Origin: Paenibacillaceae bacterium
GTDB lineage: Bacteria; Bacillota; Bacilli; Paenibacillales; NBRC-103111
Direction of reading: 5' to 3'
DNA: 64,000 nt
NCBI GenBank assembly: GCA_029256185.1
Contig: JAQSYI010000011.1
Location: forward strand, 62,001-126,000
In this document: positions 1 to 8,866 of the stretch, piece by piece
Position numbering within the stretch: the first letter of the stretch is position 1
Layout: each line of letters begins with the position of its first letter
Made by a program: the position numbers and the translations under genes
Notes under the pieces: model-generated
The model's database searches: none
What the model saw: only the letters and a program-made list of their open reading frames with translations
Told to the model about the DNA's origin: nothing

Positions 1-139
1 GGAGGATGGAGGATGGAGGATGACGGATTATGGATGAAGTAGTGACTGACTGTCGAACGAAGCGCGCCGGCTGGGCACAGCGAAAAGTTTGCCGCTGCAC
101 GCTGCATGGAGCAAGGGCTGGCTTCTTCCTGGGCGGGAT

Positions 140-232
140 TTAATTCTGCTTTTGCAGCCGGTACGTACTGGGCAGGATGCCGGTATGGGACTTGAACAGC
201 TTGGTGAAGTAATTCTTGTTATCGCAAGCTGG
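140..232 (-). pseudogene. 3' end of an AraC-family regulator gene, fused to the binding-protein fragment
   Basis: Directly downstream of the binding-protein remnant, in another frame, the minus strand reads DNKNYFTKLFKSHTGILPS followed by TYRLQKQN and a TAA at 140-142. This is the last helix-turn-helix of an AraC regulator (usual pattern: GYDNKNYFTKLFKKYTGxxPSxYR). About 30 codons survive. The junction at about 228-235 joins the coding strands of two genes that normally sit side by side in Paenibacillus sugar loci, so a deletion that removed the rest of both genes is the simplest explanation. Confidence 0.6.
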
Positions 233-660
233 GCATAATCCTTCCAGGTGTGGAAGTAGGAGCCGTACATCTTGGAGGAGCCTTCGCCGCTGGTCATCTT
301 CTTGGTATATTCGGCGTAATCGTTCCAGGTTCAGTCCGTCGGAACAGGAAGCTTGGCTTGATCCAGCTTATCCTTGTTCAGCAGAACCAGCCATTCGATC
401 ATTTTGCCGGGCAGTGCATAATACTTGCCGTTTACACTGGTGTCAATCTTGAATTCTGCCTTAGGATCAAGCCCGTCCATCTTCAGGTATTCATCCAGAG
501 GCTCCAGCATGCCTGCGCCTACGCGCTGGGCGTAATCGGGAGCTGCGGAATACATGATGACATCCATCTGATCCCCTGAGGCAGCCAGCAGAACGGGCTG
601 AATCCGTTTCGCTACCTGGCCTATCTGTTCGAACAGCTTCCGCTCCTGTCCGACCTTCAA
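233..660 (-). pseudogene. Solute-binding protein fragment, interrupted by an in-frame stop
   Basis: This is the middle part of a sugar ABC transporter lipoprotein (SBP family 1). The readable text includes MYSAAPDYAQRVGAGML and LEPLDEYLK, typical of the region after the first beta-strands of these binding proteins. No signal peptide or lipobox precedes it, so the 5' part is missing. A TGA at 331-333 interrupts the frame between PVPTD and TWNDYAEYTKKM; both sides are in the same frame, so this is a nonsense change (a Trp codon TGG is the likely original). The reading continues to about 233 (MTSGEGSSKMYGSYFHTWKDYAQLA) and then stops resembling a binding protein. It is a dead remnant; no intact transporter gene lies beside it. 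Confidence 0.7.
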
Positions 661-1000
661 GACCCCGCTATGCTAGCGGCCTATTTGCCCTAGTCTGCAG
701 ATCTCCCCGCTGATTGTCGTATGCCTTAACGCTTCCTTGTTTATACTCTACCAGTTCCTGTCTGTTCTTAACAGATGGGGGCTATTTGACGCTTACCGTT
801 AAATGAGCAAAAGATATACGCAAAAGAGTTATACGCGGCCGATACTGCGATAATAGCGTCGCATATATAAAAGTCAAGTTTCATGCCAGGCTACGCGGAA
901 CGAGGATGAATCGGAATGGTTAAGAAAAAGCGAAAGAGTCTCTATGCTTTTGCCGCAAAAGGAGTTATTTTGGGGTAACAAAACAAAACAGCATATTGAG
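661..1000. other. Intergenic region before the deacetylase gene
   Basis: About 340 bp without a supported gene. It is A+T-rich from 770 onward and probably holds the promoter of the deacetylase gene, but no convincing -35/-10 pair stands out. The Shine-Dalgarno run GAGGAGGAGG at 999-1008 decides the start at 1014. Confidence 0.5.
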
Positions 1001-1013
1001 GAGGAGGAATGGG

Positions 1014-1859
1014 ATGATCCGGTACATGTATCCAAACGGGCGCTTCAAAGCGTTTACCTTAAGCTATGATGACGGAGTTCAACAGGACAAGCGGCTAGTG
1101 TCCATGCTCAACCATTTCCACGTAAAGGCGACGTTTAATCTGAATTCAGGCCTTCAGAATCAGAACGGGTCATGGATGATGGACGGTTGCAGGATTGAAC
1201 GAATTCCCAAGGAAGAGATTGAGGCCTTATATCGAGGTCATGAGGTGGCCGTACACGGATTCACTCATCCATTCCTGAAGGGAATGCCCAGGGAGGTGAT
1301 GATGCAGGAAATCATGAAGGACCGGATCATGCTGGAGCAGTTGGTTGGATACCCTGTTCGGGGGATGGCTTATCCATACGGTGCATATGACGCGGCCGCG
1401 ATTGAAGTACTAAGGAGGAGTGGGATTGAATATTCCCGGACTGTTGCTGGCCAAGAAGGGTTTCAACTGCCGGAATGTCCGCTGGAATGGAGGCCCACCT
1501 GCCATCATGGCAGCCCCCGGCTGCTGGATCTGGCCAAGTCGTATGTTGTACTGTCGGAAGAGAAGCTGTCGCTCTTCTATGTATGGGGACATAGCTACGA
1601 ATTTGATTTGACAAATAATTGGGAAATAATGGAATATTTACTGGAGTGCATATCCCATAGGAATGATATATGGTATACGACAAATATGGGATTGATGGAT
1701 TATGTGAATGCCATGCATGCCCTGAAATTTTCCGCAGCATGCTCACTGGTGTATAATCCGGGCGGCATATCCGTCTGGTTAAAAGTGAACGAAAGGATCA
1801 TTGAGGTATTACCGGGAGCCACAACCAGGCTGCTTCAGGACGATTACGGCAAAGAATAA
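1014..1859 (+). CDS. Polysaccharide deacetylase (NodB/CE4-like)
   Basis: Predicted 281-residue metal-dependent deacetylase. Motif 1 is TLSYDDG (Asp19-Asp20, catalytic base and metal ligand), motif 2 is HGFTHP (His81 and His85, metal ligands), motif 3 is AYPYGAYD. These are the hallmarks of CE4/NodB enzymes, which remove N- or O-acetyl groups from sugar polymers. No signal peptide is visible, so the enzyme may act on imported oligosaccharides in the cytoplasm, which fits its place just upstream of an oligosaccharide importer. The start was set at ATG 1014, five bases after GAGGAGGAGG; a TTG at 996 is in frame but lies upstream of that ribosome binding site. Substrate unknown. Confidence 0.82.
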   Translation: MIRYMYPNGRFKAFTLSYDDGVQQDKRLVSMLNHFHVKATFNLNSGLQNQNGSWMMDGCRIERIPKEEIEALYRGHEVAVHGFTHPFLKGMPREVMMQEIMKDRIMLEQLVGYPVRGMAYPYGAYDAAAIEVLRRSGIEYSRTVAGQEGFQLPECPLEWRPTCHHGSPRLLDLAKSYVVLSEEKLSLFYVWGHSYEFDLTNNWEIMEYLLECISHRNDIWYTTNMGLMDYVNAMHALKFSAACSLVYNPGGISVWLKVNERIIEVLPGATTRLLQDDYGKE

Positions 1860-1998
1860 TCAATTTGTTTAGCAAATAGCAGAAGTTACTCTAGAGTATG
1901 ATGCGGAAGGGAAGCATAATAAAGCCATAAGCGCTGCAGCCCATATTGGTTCTTGGATGAAAACGCAAACATTTTGTACAGAAAGGAAGTACTGCTTA

Positions 1999-2976
1999 AT
2001 GACTACCCAACCTTTGGATCTGAATCAGCCGCAGACAGTCCGTTCTGAACGGAAGCCAGTTAAGAAATTCTATAAAAAGCTGAAGACAATCCAACGCTTT
2101 TCCTCCTTATACCTTTTGTTTTTGCCGGTGTTTGTATTCTACATTGTTTTTTCTTATGCTCCCATGGGAGGTGTTGTTATTGCTTTCAAAAATTACACCT
2201 TCAACCGGGGAATCATCGGCAGTGAATGGGTGGGGCTCTCCCACTTTGAGCGTTTCATTTCCAACGGTGATTTTTGGGTTGTGTTCAAGAATACCTTTCT
2301 TCTGGCTCTCTACAGGATGCTTTTTGGATTTCCGGCGCCGATTATCTTTGCTATTCTGCTGTATGAGCTGCGCTTTGCAAAGCTTAAACGATTGTTGCAA
2401 ACGGTTTCCTATCTTCCCCACTTCATATCCTGGGTCGTTGTCTATGGATTGATGTATAATTTCTTTTCTATTGAAGGAATTATTAATCAAGTTGCCCTTC
2501 TCTTCGGCAGCGATGCCACAAACTTTTTGGGGGAAACCAGATTTTTCCGACCGCTCTTTGTGGGAAGCTCCATCTGGAAGGAGGTAGGCTGGGGAGCCAT
2601 TATTTATTTGGCCGCCTTGACCAATGTAAGCTCGGAATTGCTAGAGGCTGCATGGATGGACGGCGCTAACCGCTGGCAAAGACTTTGGCATATTACCCTG
2701 CCCTCTATTAGAAGCATAATCAGTATTATGTTCGTATTAAGCTTCGGCGGGATCTTAAGCGTAAGCTTCGAGCAGATTCTGGTCATGTATAATCCTATCG
2801 TCTCCTCTGTAGCAGACGTCATCGACTATTACATTTATCGCGTAGGCTTGCTTCAGGCCAATAATTACAGCTATGCAACAGCTGTGGGCTTGTTCCGCTC
2901 TGTGCTTGCCCTGATGATTGTGCTTACGACCAATTGGGTGGCCAAAAAGATTGAAGAGGAGGGTGCAATCTGGTGA
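1999..2976 (+). CDS. Sugar ABC transporter permease, LplB-type
   Basis: Inner-membrane permease of about 325 residues with six predicted membrane spans. FKNYTFNRGIIGSEWVGLSH followed by FERF near the N-terminus and a C-terminal EAA-type loop (LEAAWMDGANRWQRLWHITL, then PSIR) are typical of LplB/YteP permeases that import complex oligosaccharides. The start at ATG 1999 follows AAAGGAAG; an upstream in-frame ATG at 1957 has no ribosome binding site. The gene overlaps the next permease by four bases (GTGA), so the two are translated together. No ATPase gene is present here; such systems usually use a shared ATPase (MsmX type) encoded elsewhere. Confidence 0.9.
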   Translation: MTTQPLDLNQPQTVRSERKPVKKFYKKLKTIQRFSSLYLLFLPVFVFYIVFSYAPMGGVVIAFKNYTFNRGIIGSEWVGLSHFERFISNGDFWVVFKNTFLLALYRMLFGFPAPIIFAILLYELRFAKLKRLLQTVSYLPHFISWVVVYGLMYNFFSIEGIINQVALLFGSDATNFLGETRFFRPLFVGSSIWKEVGWGAIIYLAALTNVSSELLEAAWMDGANRWQRLWHITLPSIRSIISIMFVLSFGGILSVSFEQILVMYNPIVSSVADVIDYYIYRVGLLQANNYSYATAVGLFRSVLALMIVLTTNWVAKKIEEEGAIW

Positions 2977-3839
2977 TTAGCAATAACAAACACAAAATCG
3001 GCGTATTCGATGTCCTGAATGTAATCTTTTTATCCCTGCTGACTCTGACCATGCTTTATCCATTCGTCAACCTGTTTGTGATTTCGGTCTCTAGCATGGA
3101 TCAGGTGGTCAAAAGCGGAAGCTTAATGCTGTTTCCCACCTCCATTAATTTGGAGGGGTATGAATACGTCTTCAAGTACGGGAACCTGCTGAATGCTTTT
3201 AAAGCCACGCTGTTTATTACCTTTGTAGGAACACTGGTGAATTTAGTCATGACCTCATTGGGAGCCTATGTAATGTCCTGTAAGGAGCTTCCAGGAAGAA
3301 ACTTTTTGATGTCAATGATTATCATCACCATGTTCTTCGGCGGCGGGCTGATTCCCAGCTATCTGGTAGTATCCCAGCTTCATCTGGTGGATTCCCTCTG
3401 GGCGCTGATTCTGCCCACGGCTATTCAAAGCTTTAATTTGATCCTGATGCGGAATTTTTTTCAGCAAATTCCGCAAAGCTTGAAGGAAGCGGCAAGAATC
3501 GACGGCAGCTCCGAATTAGCCATCCTTGCCAAAATCATGATTCCTCTGTCCCTGCCGATTCTGGCTACACTAGCCCTGTTTTATGGTGTCGGTCACTGGA
3601 ATCAGTATTCCCAGGCCATCATTTATATCAATGACCCCAAGCTGTATCCGCTGCAGGTGGTCATAAAGGGAATGTATGAGAGTGCGGTAGGAGAGCTTGA
3701 AGCAGACCGCCTTCCTCCTCCTGTTGAAACTGTTCGAAGCGCAACGATTATGATTGCGACAGTACCCATCTTGTTTGTTTACCCGTTTTTACAAAAATAT
3801 TTTGTTCAGGGTGTTTTGGTGGGGTCTGTCAAAGGTTGA
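2973..3839 (+). CDS. Sugar ABC transporter permease, LplC/YtcP-type
   Basis: Second permease of the importer, 288 residues, six predicted spans. The EAA loop is clear: LKEAARIDGSSELAILAKIM followed by IPLSLP. The ending KYFVQGVLVGSVKG is the usual C-terminus of LplC/YtcP proteins and recurs almost unchanged in the second importer of this window (61635-62507). It starts at GTG 2973, overlapping the stop of the first permease. The binding-protein gene follows 66 bp downstream. Confidence 0.9.
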   Translation: MISNNKHKIGVFDVLNVIFLSLLTLTMLYPFVNLFVISVSSMDQVVKSGSLMLFPTSINLEGYEYVFKYGNLLNAFKATLFITFVGTLVNLVMTSLGAYVMSCKELPGRNFLMSMIIITMFFGGGLIPSYLVVSQLHLVDSLWALILPTAIQSFNLILMRNFFQQIPQSLKEAARIDGSSELAILAKIMIPLSLPILATLALFYGVGHWNQYSQAIIYINDPKLYPLQVVIKGMYESAVGELEADRLPPPVETVRSATIMIATVPILFVYPFLQKYFVQGVLVGSVKG

Positions 3840-3905
3840 TGAGAATGCTTATAATACCTTTATGGGTAAATATAAGAATATAATTTATTTAGGGGAGAGT
3901 TGAAT

Positions 3906-5498
3906 ATGAACAAATCAATCCGCAAGATGACTGCCCTTACGGGAGCAACCGCAGTCGCCTGCACCCTTATCGCCGGCTGTGGAAAGGAGGAAGCTGCTGC
4001 TCCTTTCACTTCTGCCTCTGCATCTTCGCAGCCGACGGCGTCGGTGCCTGTATCCACCGAGCCCGTGAAGCTGTCGATTATTTCACCGGATTCAGGCAGA
4101 GTAGTCAAGGAGGGAAATCCTGTTTTTCAGGAAATCGAGAAGAAAACCAACACCAAGATTCAGCTGCAGTTGATTCCCAGCTCGGAATTTACCAGCAAGT
4201 ATGGAGTCATTATCGCTTCCGGCGCATATCCGGATATCAGCCGCCTCAATTCCTTTGAATTCCAGAAGTATGCAGGACAAGGAGCCTTCCTTGATCTGGG
4301 ACCTCTGCTTACTAAAGAAAACGCGCCCAATCTGTTGAAGAACATCAAGCAAGAAGAGTGGGATTTGGTTAAATATCAGGGTAAGCAATATGCCATTCCT
4401 TATTTGAATAAAGCAGGAAAATATGTGCATATTATCCGTCAGGACTGGTTGGATAATCTCGGATTGACGATTCCTACTAATCTGCAGGAATATGAGAATG
4501 TCGTTCGCCAGTTCACCAAGAACGACCCAGATAAGAACGGGAAGAATGACACTTACGGCATCGGCGGCTACGGCGGCTGGGGTGGTACCATTACCAATGA
4601 CTTTTCCCCAATTTTCGGCGCATACGGAATGCAGCCCGGCTACAACTACATGAAGGACAACAAGGTCTTCCCGACCATGATTTCCGATGAGTATAAGGCT
4701 GTCGTCACCTATATTGCCAAGCTTTACAGTGAAAAGCTGATTGATCCGGAAATCTTCACCATTAAGGGGGATCAGGCAGCGCAGAAGCTGGCTCAAAGCA
4801 AGAGCGGTACAGCCACGACCTGGTGGTCCGTTCCCTCTCAGACATTGATCGGACAGTTAAAAATGAATACCCTTACGCCAGCGGTGAAGTGGAATCCGGT
4901 TCCCGGCCTTAAGGGTCCTGACGGAAAAAGCGGTATGCCATTCCTAGGCGTGATCGGCGGAACAGTCAGCATTTCTTCCAAGGTCAAGGATCCGGTAGCC
5001 GCCTTGAAATTTATTGACTATCTGAACTCGGATGAAGGCTTTGAAACATCGTTCTATGGCGTTAAGGGAGTCCACTATACAGAGGTGGGCAAGGACAGAA
5101 CGGCAGCCGGCGATGCCGGATACAAGGAAAAGTGGCTGGATTCTTTGTCGCTTATGGTAGGCAGACCGGATCTGCAATTTGACAAATGGCCGGCTTTGAC
5201 GACCAATGCTTCGGAAATGGAGGACAACCGTTGGAAGAATGCAGGATATAACTACAACCTGTATCAGGATTTCTTCTACGGCCTGCCTAAGACAGAGGAA
5301 GAGGTCACACTTGACCCTGATTTGAAGAAGTATGAGATGGAAGCCTTCATCCGCTTTGTAACCGGCGCTGCTCCACTCTCCCAATGGGATGAGTATGTGT
5401 CTGGCTGGAAGACCAAGGGTGGCCTGAAGGTGCTGGAATCCAAAATTAAGGCCTATAATGAACTGTTCTCGAAAAGTTATGCTTCCGGAATCAAATAG
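3906..5498 (+). CDS. Extracellular sugar-binding lipoprotein, LplA-type
   Basis: About 530 residues. A lipoprotein signal peptide ends in the lipobox LIAGC (Cys25), so the mature protein is held on the outer face of the membrane by a lipid. It is the large SBP type that pairs with LplB/LplC permeases; the segment NDPDKNGKNDTYGIGGYGG is a calcium-binding-like Asp-rich loop common in this family and recurs in the binding protein at the window end. The start at ATG 3906 follows GGGGAGAG; TTG at 3900 is also in frame. It is the last gene of the importer operon. The ligand cannot be told from sequence; the neighbouring GH42 enzyme points to galactose-containing oligomers. Confidence 0.9.
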   Translation: MNKSIRKMTALTGATAVACTLIAGCGKEEAAAPFTSASASSQPTASVPVSTEPVKLSIISPDSGRVVKEGNPVFQEIEKKTNTKIQLQLIPSSEFTSKYGVIIASGAYPDISRLNSFEFQKYAGQGAFLDLGPLLTKENAPNLLKNIKQEEWDLVKYQGKQYAIPYLNKAGKYVHIIRQDWLDNLGLTIPTNLQEYENVVRQFTKNDPDKNGKNDTYGIGGYGGWGGTITNDFSPIFGAYGMQPGYNYMKDNKVFPTMISDEYKAVVTYIAKLYSEKLIDPEIFTIKGDQAAQKLAQSKSGTATTWWSVPSQTLIGQLKMNTLTPAVKWNPVPGLKGPDGKSGMPFLGVIGGTVSISSKVKDPVAALKFIDYLNSDEGFETSFYGVKGVHYTEVGKDRTAAGDAGYKEKWLDSLSLMVGRPDLQFDKWPALTTNASEMEDNRWKNAGYNYNLYQDFFYGLPKTEEEVTLDPDLKKYEMEAFIRFVTGAAPLSQWDEYVSGWKTKGGLKVLESKIKAYNELFSKSYASGIK

Positions 5499-5545
5499 TT
5501 GACATAATCGTCTGTATTCTTAATAATGTTTAGTGAGCAAGCATC

Positions 5546-5574
5546 AAAACTGGAGTGCTCCGCACTCTGGTTTT
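5546..5574 (+). terminator. Hairpin after the importer operon
   Basis: Arms AAAACTGGAGTGC and GCACTCTGGTTTT pair over 13 positions with two G-U pairs and a TCC loop. It is followed by GTGTTC and not by a long T run, but the TTTT at the foot of the stem may serve. It lies 48 bp after the binding-protein stop and just before the left end of the IS element, so it could be the operon terminator. Confidence 0.5.
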
Positions 5575-5714
5575 GTGTTCTTGTATTAAGAAAACCCCCA
5601 GTTCGACTGGGAGTTCCCAAAAGCTTATAGCTATGAGTAGAAAATCCTTTGAACTCCATGATACCATGAGTGCTGGTCTGCCAACCGCACATATGAAATC
5701 AAAGGAGCCAAAGG

Positions 5715-6174
5715 ATGGACAAGAGCAGTCTAGTGGAACTGCAAATACCACATTGTATTTACCTCGAAATATCGGAGACAAGTGATCTACGGAAAACTGA
5801 AGCGAGAAATCGGAAAGATTATCCGCCAACAATGTGAGCGAAAGGGAGTAGAAAGTCTGGAAGCGGAGGCGTGCCCGGACCATATTCACATGTTAGTGAG
5901 CATTCCTCCAAAGCTCAGTGTGTCAGAGTTCATGGGTTACCTGAAGGGAAAAAGTTCGCTGATGATCTTTGACCAATTTGCGAATATGAAGGATCGGTAT
6001 GGAAACCGCCAATTCTGGTGCAGAGGATACTTCGTGGATACGGTAGGGCGAAACAAGAAAGTGATCGAAGAGTACATTCGCAATCCGCTAACGGAAGATA
6101 AGAATGACGAACAACTCACGATGAACGAACTGATCGACCCGTTCACGGGGGAGTCAACCCAAAAGGGCAGGTAA
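5715..6174 (+). pseudogene. tnpA: tnpA, IS200-type Y1 transposase, frameshifted and active-site altered
   Basis: The start MDKSSL (ATG 5715) is followed by a small deletion: the next readable text, WNCKYHIVFTSKYRRQVIYG, lies in another frame behind an in-frame TAG. From there to 6174 the protein is intact and carries the HUH motif (CPDHIHMLVS) and the Tyr helix (EEYIRN). In the IS608 TnpA structure the metal site also uses a Gln four residues after the catalytic Tyr; related proteins read YIRNQ, but here the text is YIRNP. So two independent lesions suggest it cannot transpose by itself. Confidence 0.75.
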
Positions 6175-6179
6175 CGTAG

Positions 6180-6305
6180 CCCCTTTAGGGGCCAGCCCGT
6201 GAGAGTCCCGAGGTTGGCAGACATTCAATGCGCCTTTGAGGCGCGTGCTAGTACCATGCCCTTATACGGCTGAAGGAAGCCACCGGCTAAGCCGGTGGTT
6301 AAGAC
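6180..6305 (+). ncRNA. Structured right end of the IS element, omega-RNA-like
   Basis: The segment starts with the small hairpin CCCCTTTAGGGG and contains GCGCCTTTGAGGCGC (a second hairpin, 6229-6243) and the terminal hairpin at 6281-6299. The copy at 48903-49018 keeps about 110 bp of it nearly unchanged although little else of that element survives. In IS605-type elements with tnpB the right end encodes the guide (omega) RNA, whose scaffold is structured like this. Here no tnpB is nearby, so the RNA role is inference. Confidence 0.4.
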
Positions 6306-6330
6306 TTATAGAGAGAAGGGGGGACAAGGC

Positions 6331-8679
6331 TTGAAAACCATGTTTGATTTATGGAGACGTAAAAACAGCAACCTGATTGAATACTTCTACTACTTTCTCC
6401 TGGTATCTCTTGGCATTATTTTTATTCTTGGCGGCTCGCTGTACTTTTATTTCTCTGCTGTGCTCCGCCAAGAGGTCACAGTCTCCAACAATAACACGCT
6501 GGAGCAGTTGAAAAACTCCCAGGAGCTGATTTTGGGAGAGATCGATAAAGCCTTTGCCAGCGTTGTGCTGGACTCCTCCTTTGATAAATTTATGGATTAC
6601 TATAACCGCGATGATATTATCAATATCATGGATGTTCAGAGCAAGGCGTCCAATATACCGGTTTCCAATGAATATATTGATTCTGTCTATGCTGTTTACA
6701 TGGATGCCGGAATAGTCGTTTCCTCGGATCAGGGAATTATGAAAATCGAGGAGTTTTATGACAGGGAATTTGTCCGGCAATTGAGGATGGATACCGTTAA
6801 GGGAGACGAAATGTTTACCCGGATCAAGACAGATTTCATGAACAATCAAGAGATTGCGGCGGTGTCCTTTCTGAAGCCGATTCCGCTGCAATCCTACGGC
6901 AAGCCCAAGGCCGTTGTTATTGTAAATATGAAGGGCATCTATTTGCAGAAAATGTTGGACACCATTCAAACGAATCAATTGTCCAATATTATGATATTCG
7001 ATCAGGAAGGACGGATTGTCTCCCAGAAGAACACGGAAACCACGGCCTTGAACCAAAGAATTATCGATAATATAGCCGTCAATATGGAACGGAGATCAGG
7101 CTATTACGAGAAGGATATATTGGGGACGCGAATGCTGGTTTCCTACATGTTCTCGGATAAATACAAGTGGATGTATGTATACGCCACTCCTGTGTCCTCC
7201 GTTACCCAAAGCATCTACTTCCTTGGCGCTATGACTCTGCTGCTGTGCGTCTTGATGATTGTACTAAGCGTTCTGGGTTCCTTCTTTCTGTCGAAACGGA
7301 TTTATTCACCCATTCATGCCTTGATCGGACTATTCGACCGTAATCTTAATAAAGAAAAAGAAACCGTTTTCATTCAAAAACAGATTCACCGGCTGATAGA
7401 TTCTAACCGATCCTTAGCCATGAAGAATAAGGATTTGGAGATGCTGCTGTATGATTTTGAGATTTATCAAAAGAGCAACTTTTTGAAGCAACTGGTGGAC
7501 GGTACGCGGACAGGGGACAAAAAGCTGGTGGAGAAGCTGGAGTATTACAGCATACACCTGCATGAGCATGGCTATTTTGTCGCCTTTGTCATCGTTATCG
7601 ATCATTATGACGATTACCTCAACCACTTTTCGGAAAAGCAACAGAACATGCAGTTTGTGTACATCAGCGAATGTGCCAGCGCTCAAATCTTCAATACCCA
7701 CGGCGGATTTGTGGTAGAGACAAACGCCAATGAAATCGTGGTCATGATTAATTTTGATCCAGCGTTGGGAGAAACGGCTGTAAGGAGCATCGCCTACGGA
7801 CTGGCCACTCAATTTCATCAGGCAATCAATGACAATATGCAGTTTACCTTCACCATGGGCGTAAGCATGCTTTTCCTGAGCCTGGATGGGATCAACCAAA
7901 GCTATCTGAGCGGAGTCATGGCCGTCAACCAAAGAATGCTGCTGGGTCATAAAAGCGTCATCTTCTATGAGAATATCAACTTTGAGGGCGCCAGTAACAA
8001 GAGCTATCCCCATTCCATCGAACGAAGTCTGCTCAGCAGCCTGAAGACGGGCGATTTGAAGCATGCCATGGCCTGTATGGATGAATTCAATACCTATATG
8101 GTTCGAAGTCAAAGCGATGATATTGAATTTGTCAGGCATTACTTTTTGCTGATGGTATCTGCGATCTACAAATGTTTGTATGAAATCGACAAAAATTCCG
8201 CTGCGATCGCCAAGGAGAAAACTACTTATTCCACGATATTGAAGCTGGAAACGATCCAGAACATGGATCAGCACTTAAGACAGATTTGCACCGAGCTTAT
8301 TCTCAATCAGGAGCAGCAGCGAAGTGAAAAGAATAACGAAATTGTACAAGCGGTGGCCGGGTACATCACCCAACATCTGACGGAGGATTTATCTATGGAG
8401 GTTCTGGCGGAAAAGTTCTATATCAGTTCATCCCACTTGCGAAAAATATTCAAGAATGAAACGGGAACGACGATTAAAGAATGCGTGGATGAGGCCCGCT
8501 TGCAAAAGGCCAAGGAGCTGCTTGAGTATACTTCGATTAAAATATATGATATCCCTGAAAAAGTGGGTTATCAGACTGTACAGGCCTTTACTCGAGCCTT
8601 CAAGCTCAATACAGGCAAAACTCCAGGTGATTACAGATTGGAATGTGGACTTAAATCACAGGACCTCAATGAGGAGTAA
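6331..8679 (+). CDS. Membrane-anchored AraC-family regulator (YesS/YtdP-like)
   Basis: About 782 residues. One membrane span lies near the N-terminus (FYYFLLVSLGIIFILGGSLY), then an extracellular sensor of about 250 residues, a second span near residue 300 (IYFLGAMTLLLCVLMIVLSV), a cytoplasmic linker, and a C-terminal AraC DNA-binding domain (SMEVLAEKFYISSSHLRKIF; then YQTVQAFTRAFKLNTGKTPG, DYR). Such proteins sense an extracellular sugar and activate neighbouring genes directly. The likely start is TTG 6331, seven bases after GGGGGG; ATG 6340 is an alternative. The upstream 30 bp belong to the IS right end, so the original promoter may have been displaced. Likely targets are the importer upstream and the hydrolases downstream. 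Confidence 0.85.
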   Translation: MKTMFDLWRRKNSNLIEYFYYFLLVSLGIIFILGGSLYFYFSAVLRQEVTVSNNNTLEQLKNSQELILGEIDKAFASVVLDSSFDKFMDYYNRDDIINIMDVQSKASNIPVSNEYIDSVYAVYMDAGIVVSSDQGIMKIEEFYDREFVRQLRMDTVKGDEMFTRIKTDFMNNQEIAAVSFLKPIPLQSYGKPKAVVIVNMKGIYLQKMLDTIQTNQLSNIMIFDQEGRIVSQKNTETTALNQRIIDNIAVNMERRSGYYEKDILGTRMLVSYMFSDKYKWMYVYATPVSSVTQSIYFLGAMTLLLCVLMIVLSVLGSFFLSKRIYSPIHALIGLFDRNLNKEKETVFIQKQIHRLIDSNRSLAMKNKDLEMLLYDFEIYQKSNFLKQLVDGTRTGDKKLVEKLEYYSIHLHEHGYFVAFVIVIDHYDDYLNHFSEKQQNMQFVYISECASAQIFNTHGGFVVETNANEIVVMINFDPALGETAVRSIAYGLATQFHQAINDNMQFTFTMGVSMLFLSLDGINQSYLSGVMAVNQRMLLGHKSVIFYENINFEGASNKSYPHSIERSLLSSLKTGDLKHAMACMDEFNTYMVRSQSDDIEFVRHYFLLMVSAIYKCLYEIDKNSAAIAKEKTTYSTILKLETIQNMDQHLRQICTELILNQEQQRSEKNNEIVQAVAGYITQHLTEDLSMEVLAEKFYISSSHLRKIFKNETGTTIKECVDEARLQKAKELLEYTSIKIYDIPEKVGYQTVQAFTRAFKLNTGKTPGDYRLECGLKSQDLNEE

Positions 8680-8866
8680 TAGAATGGATGAAGGTTTATC
8701 GCGGCGGTACAGAAAAAATCCGCTTTGGGTAAAAATGAGCGGAAATTAGCTTTACAAAACGGGATGAAGCCATGCTACACTGAAGTTGCTTCAAGGCTGC
8801 TGGAAGTGGCGCAGGGAATATACAGCTTCTCTCAGCTAAAATTTTTTATAGAGAGGTAGTCAAAGT

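Larger units (their letters stand above)
5595..6305 (+). mobile_element. Decayed IS200/IS605-type element
   Basis: The element spans a left-end hairpin (CCCAGT, loop TCG, ACTGGG at 5597-5611), a damaged tnpA, and a roughly 115-bp structured right end that finishes in the subterminal hairpin CCACCGGCTAAGCCGGTGG (6281-6299). IS200/IS605 elements have such hairpins and no terminal inverted repeats, and make no target duplication. The exact ends are uncertain by about 15 bp. No tnpB is present. It sits between the importer operon and the AraC regulator and supplies the DNA just upstream of the regulator's start. The right end is repeated at 48903-49018. Confidence 0.75.
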
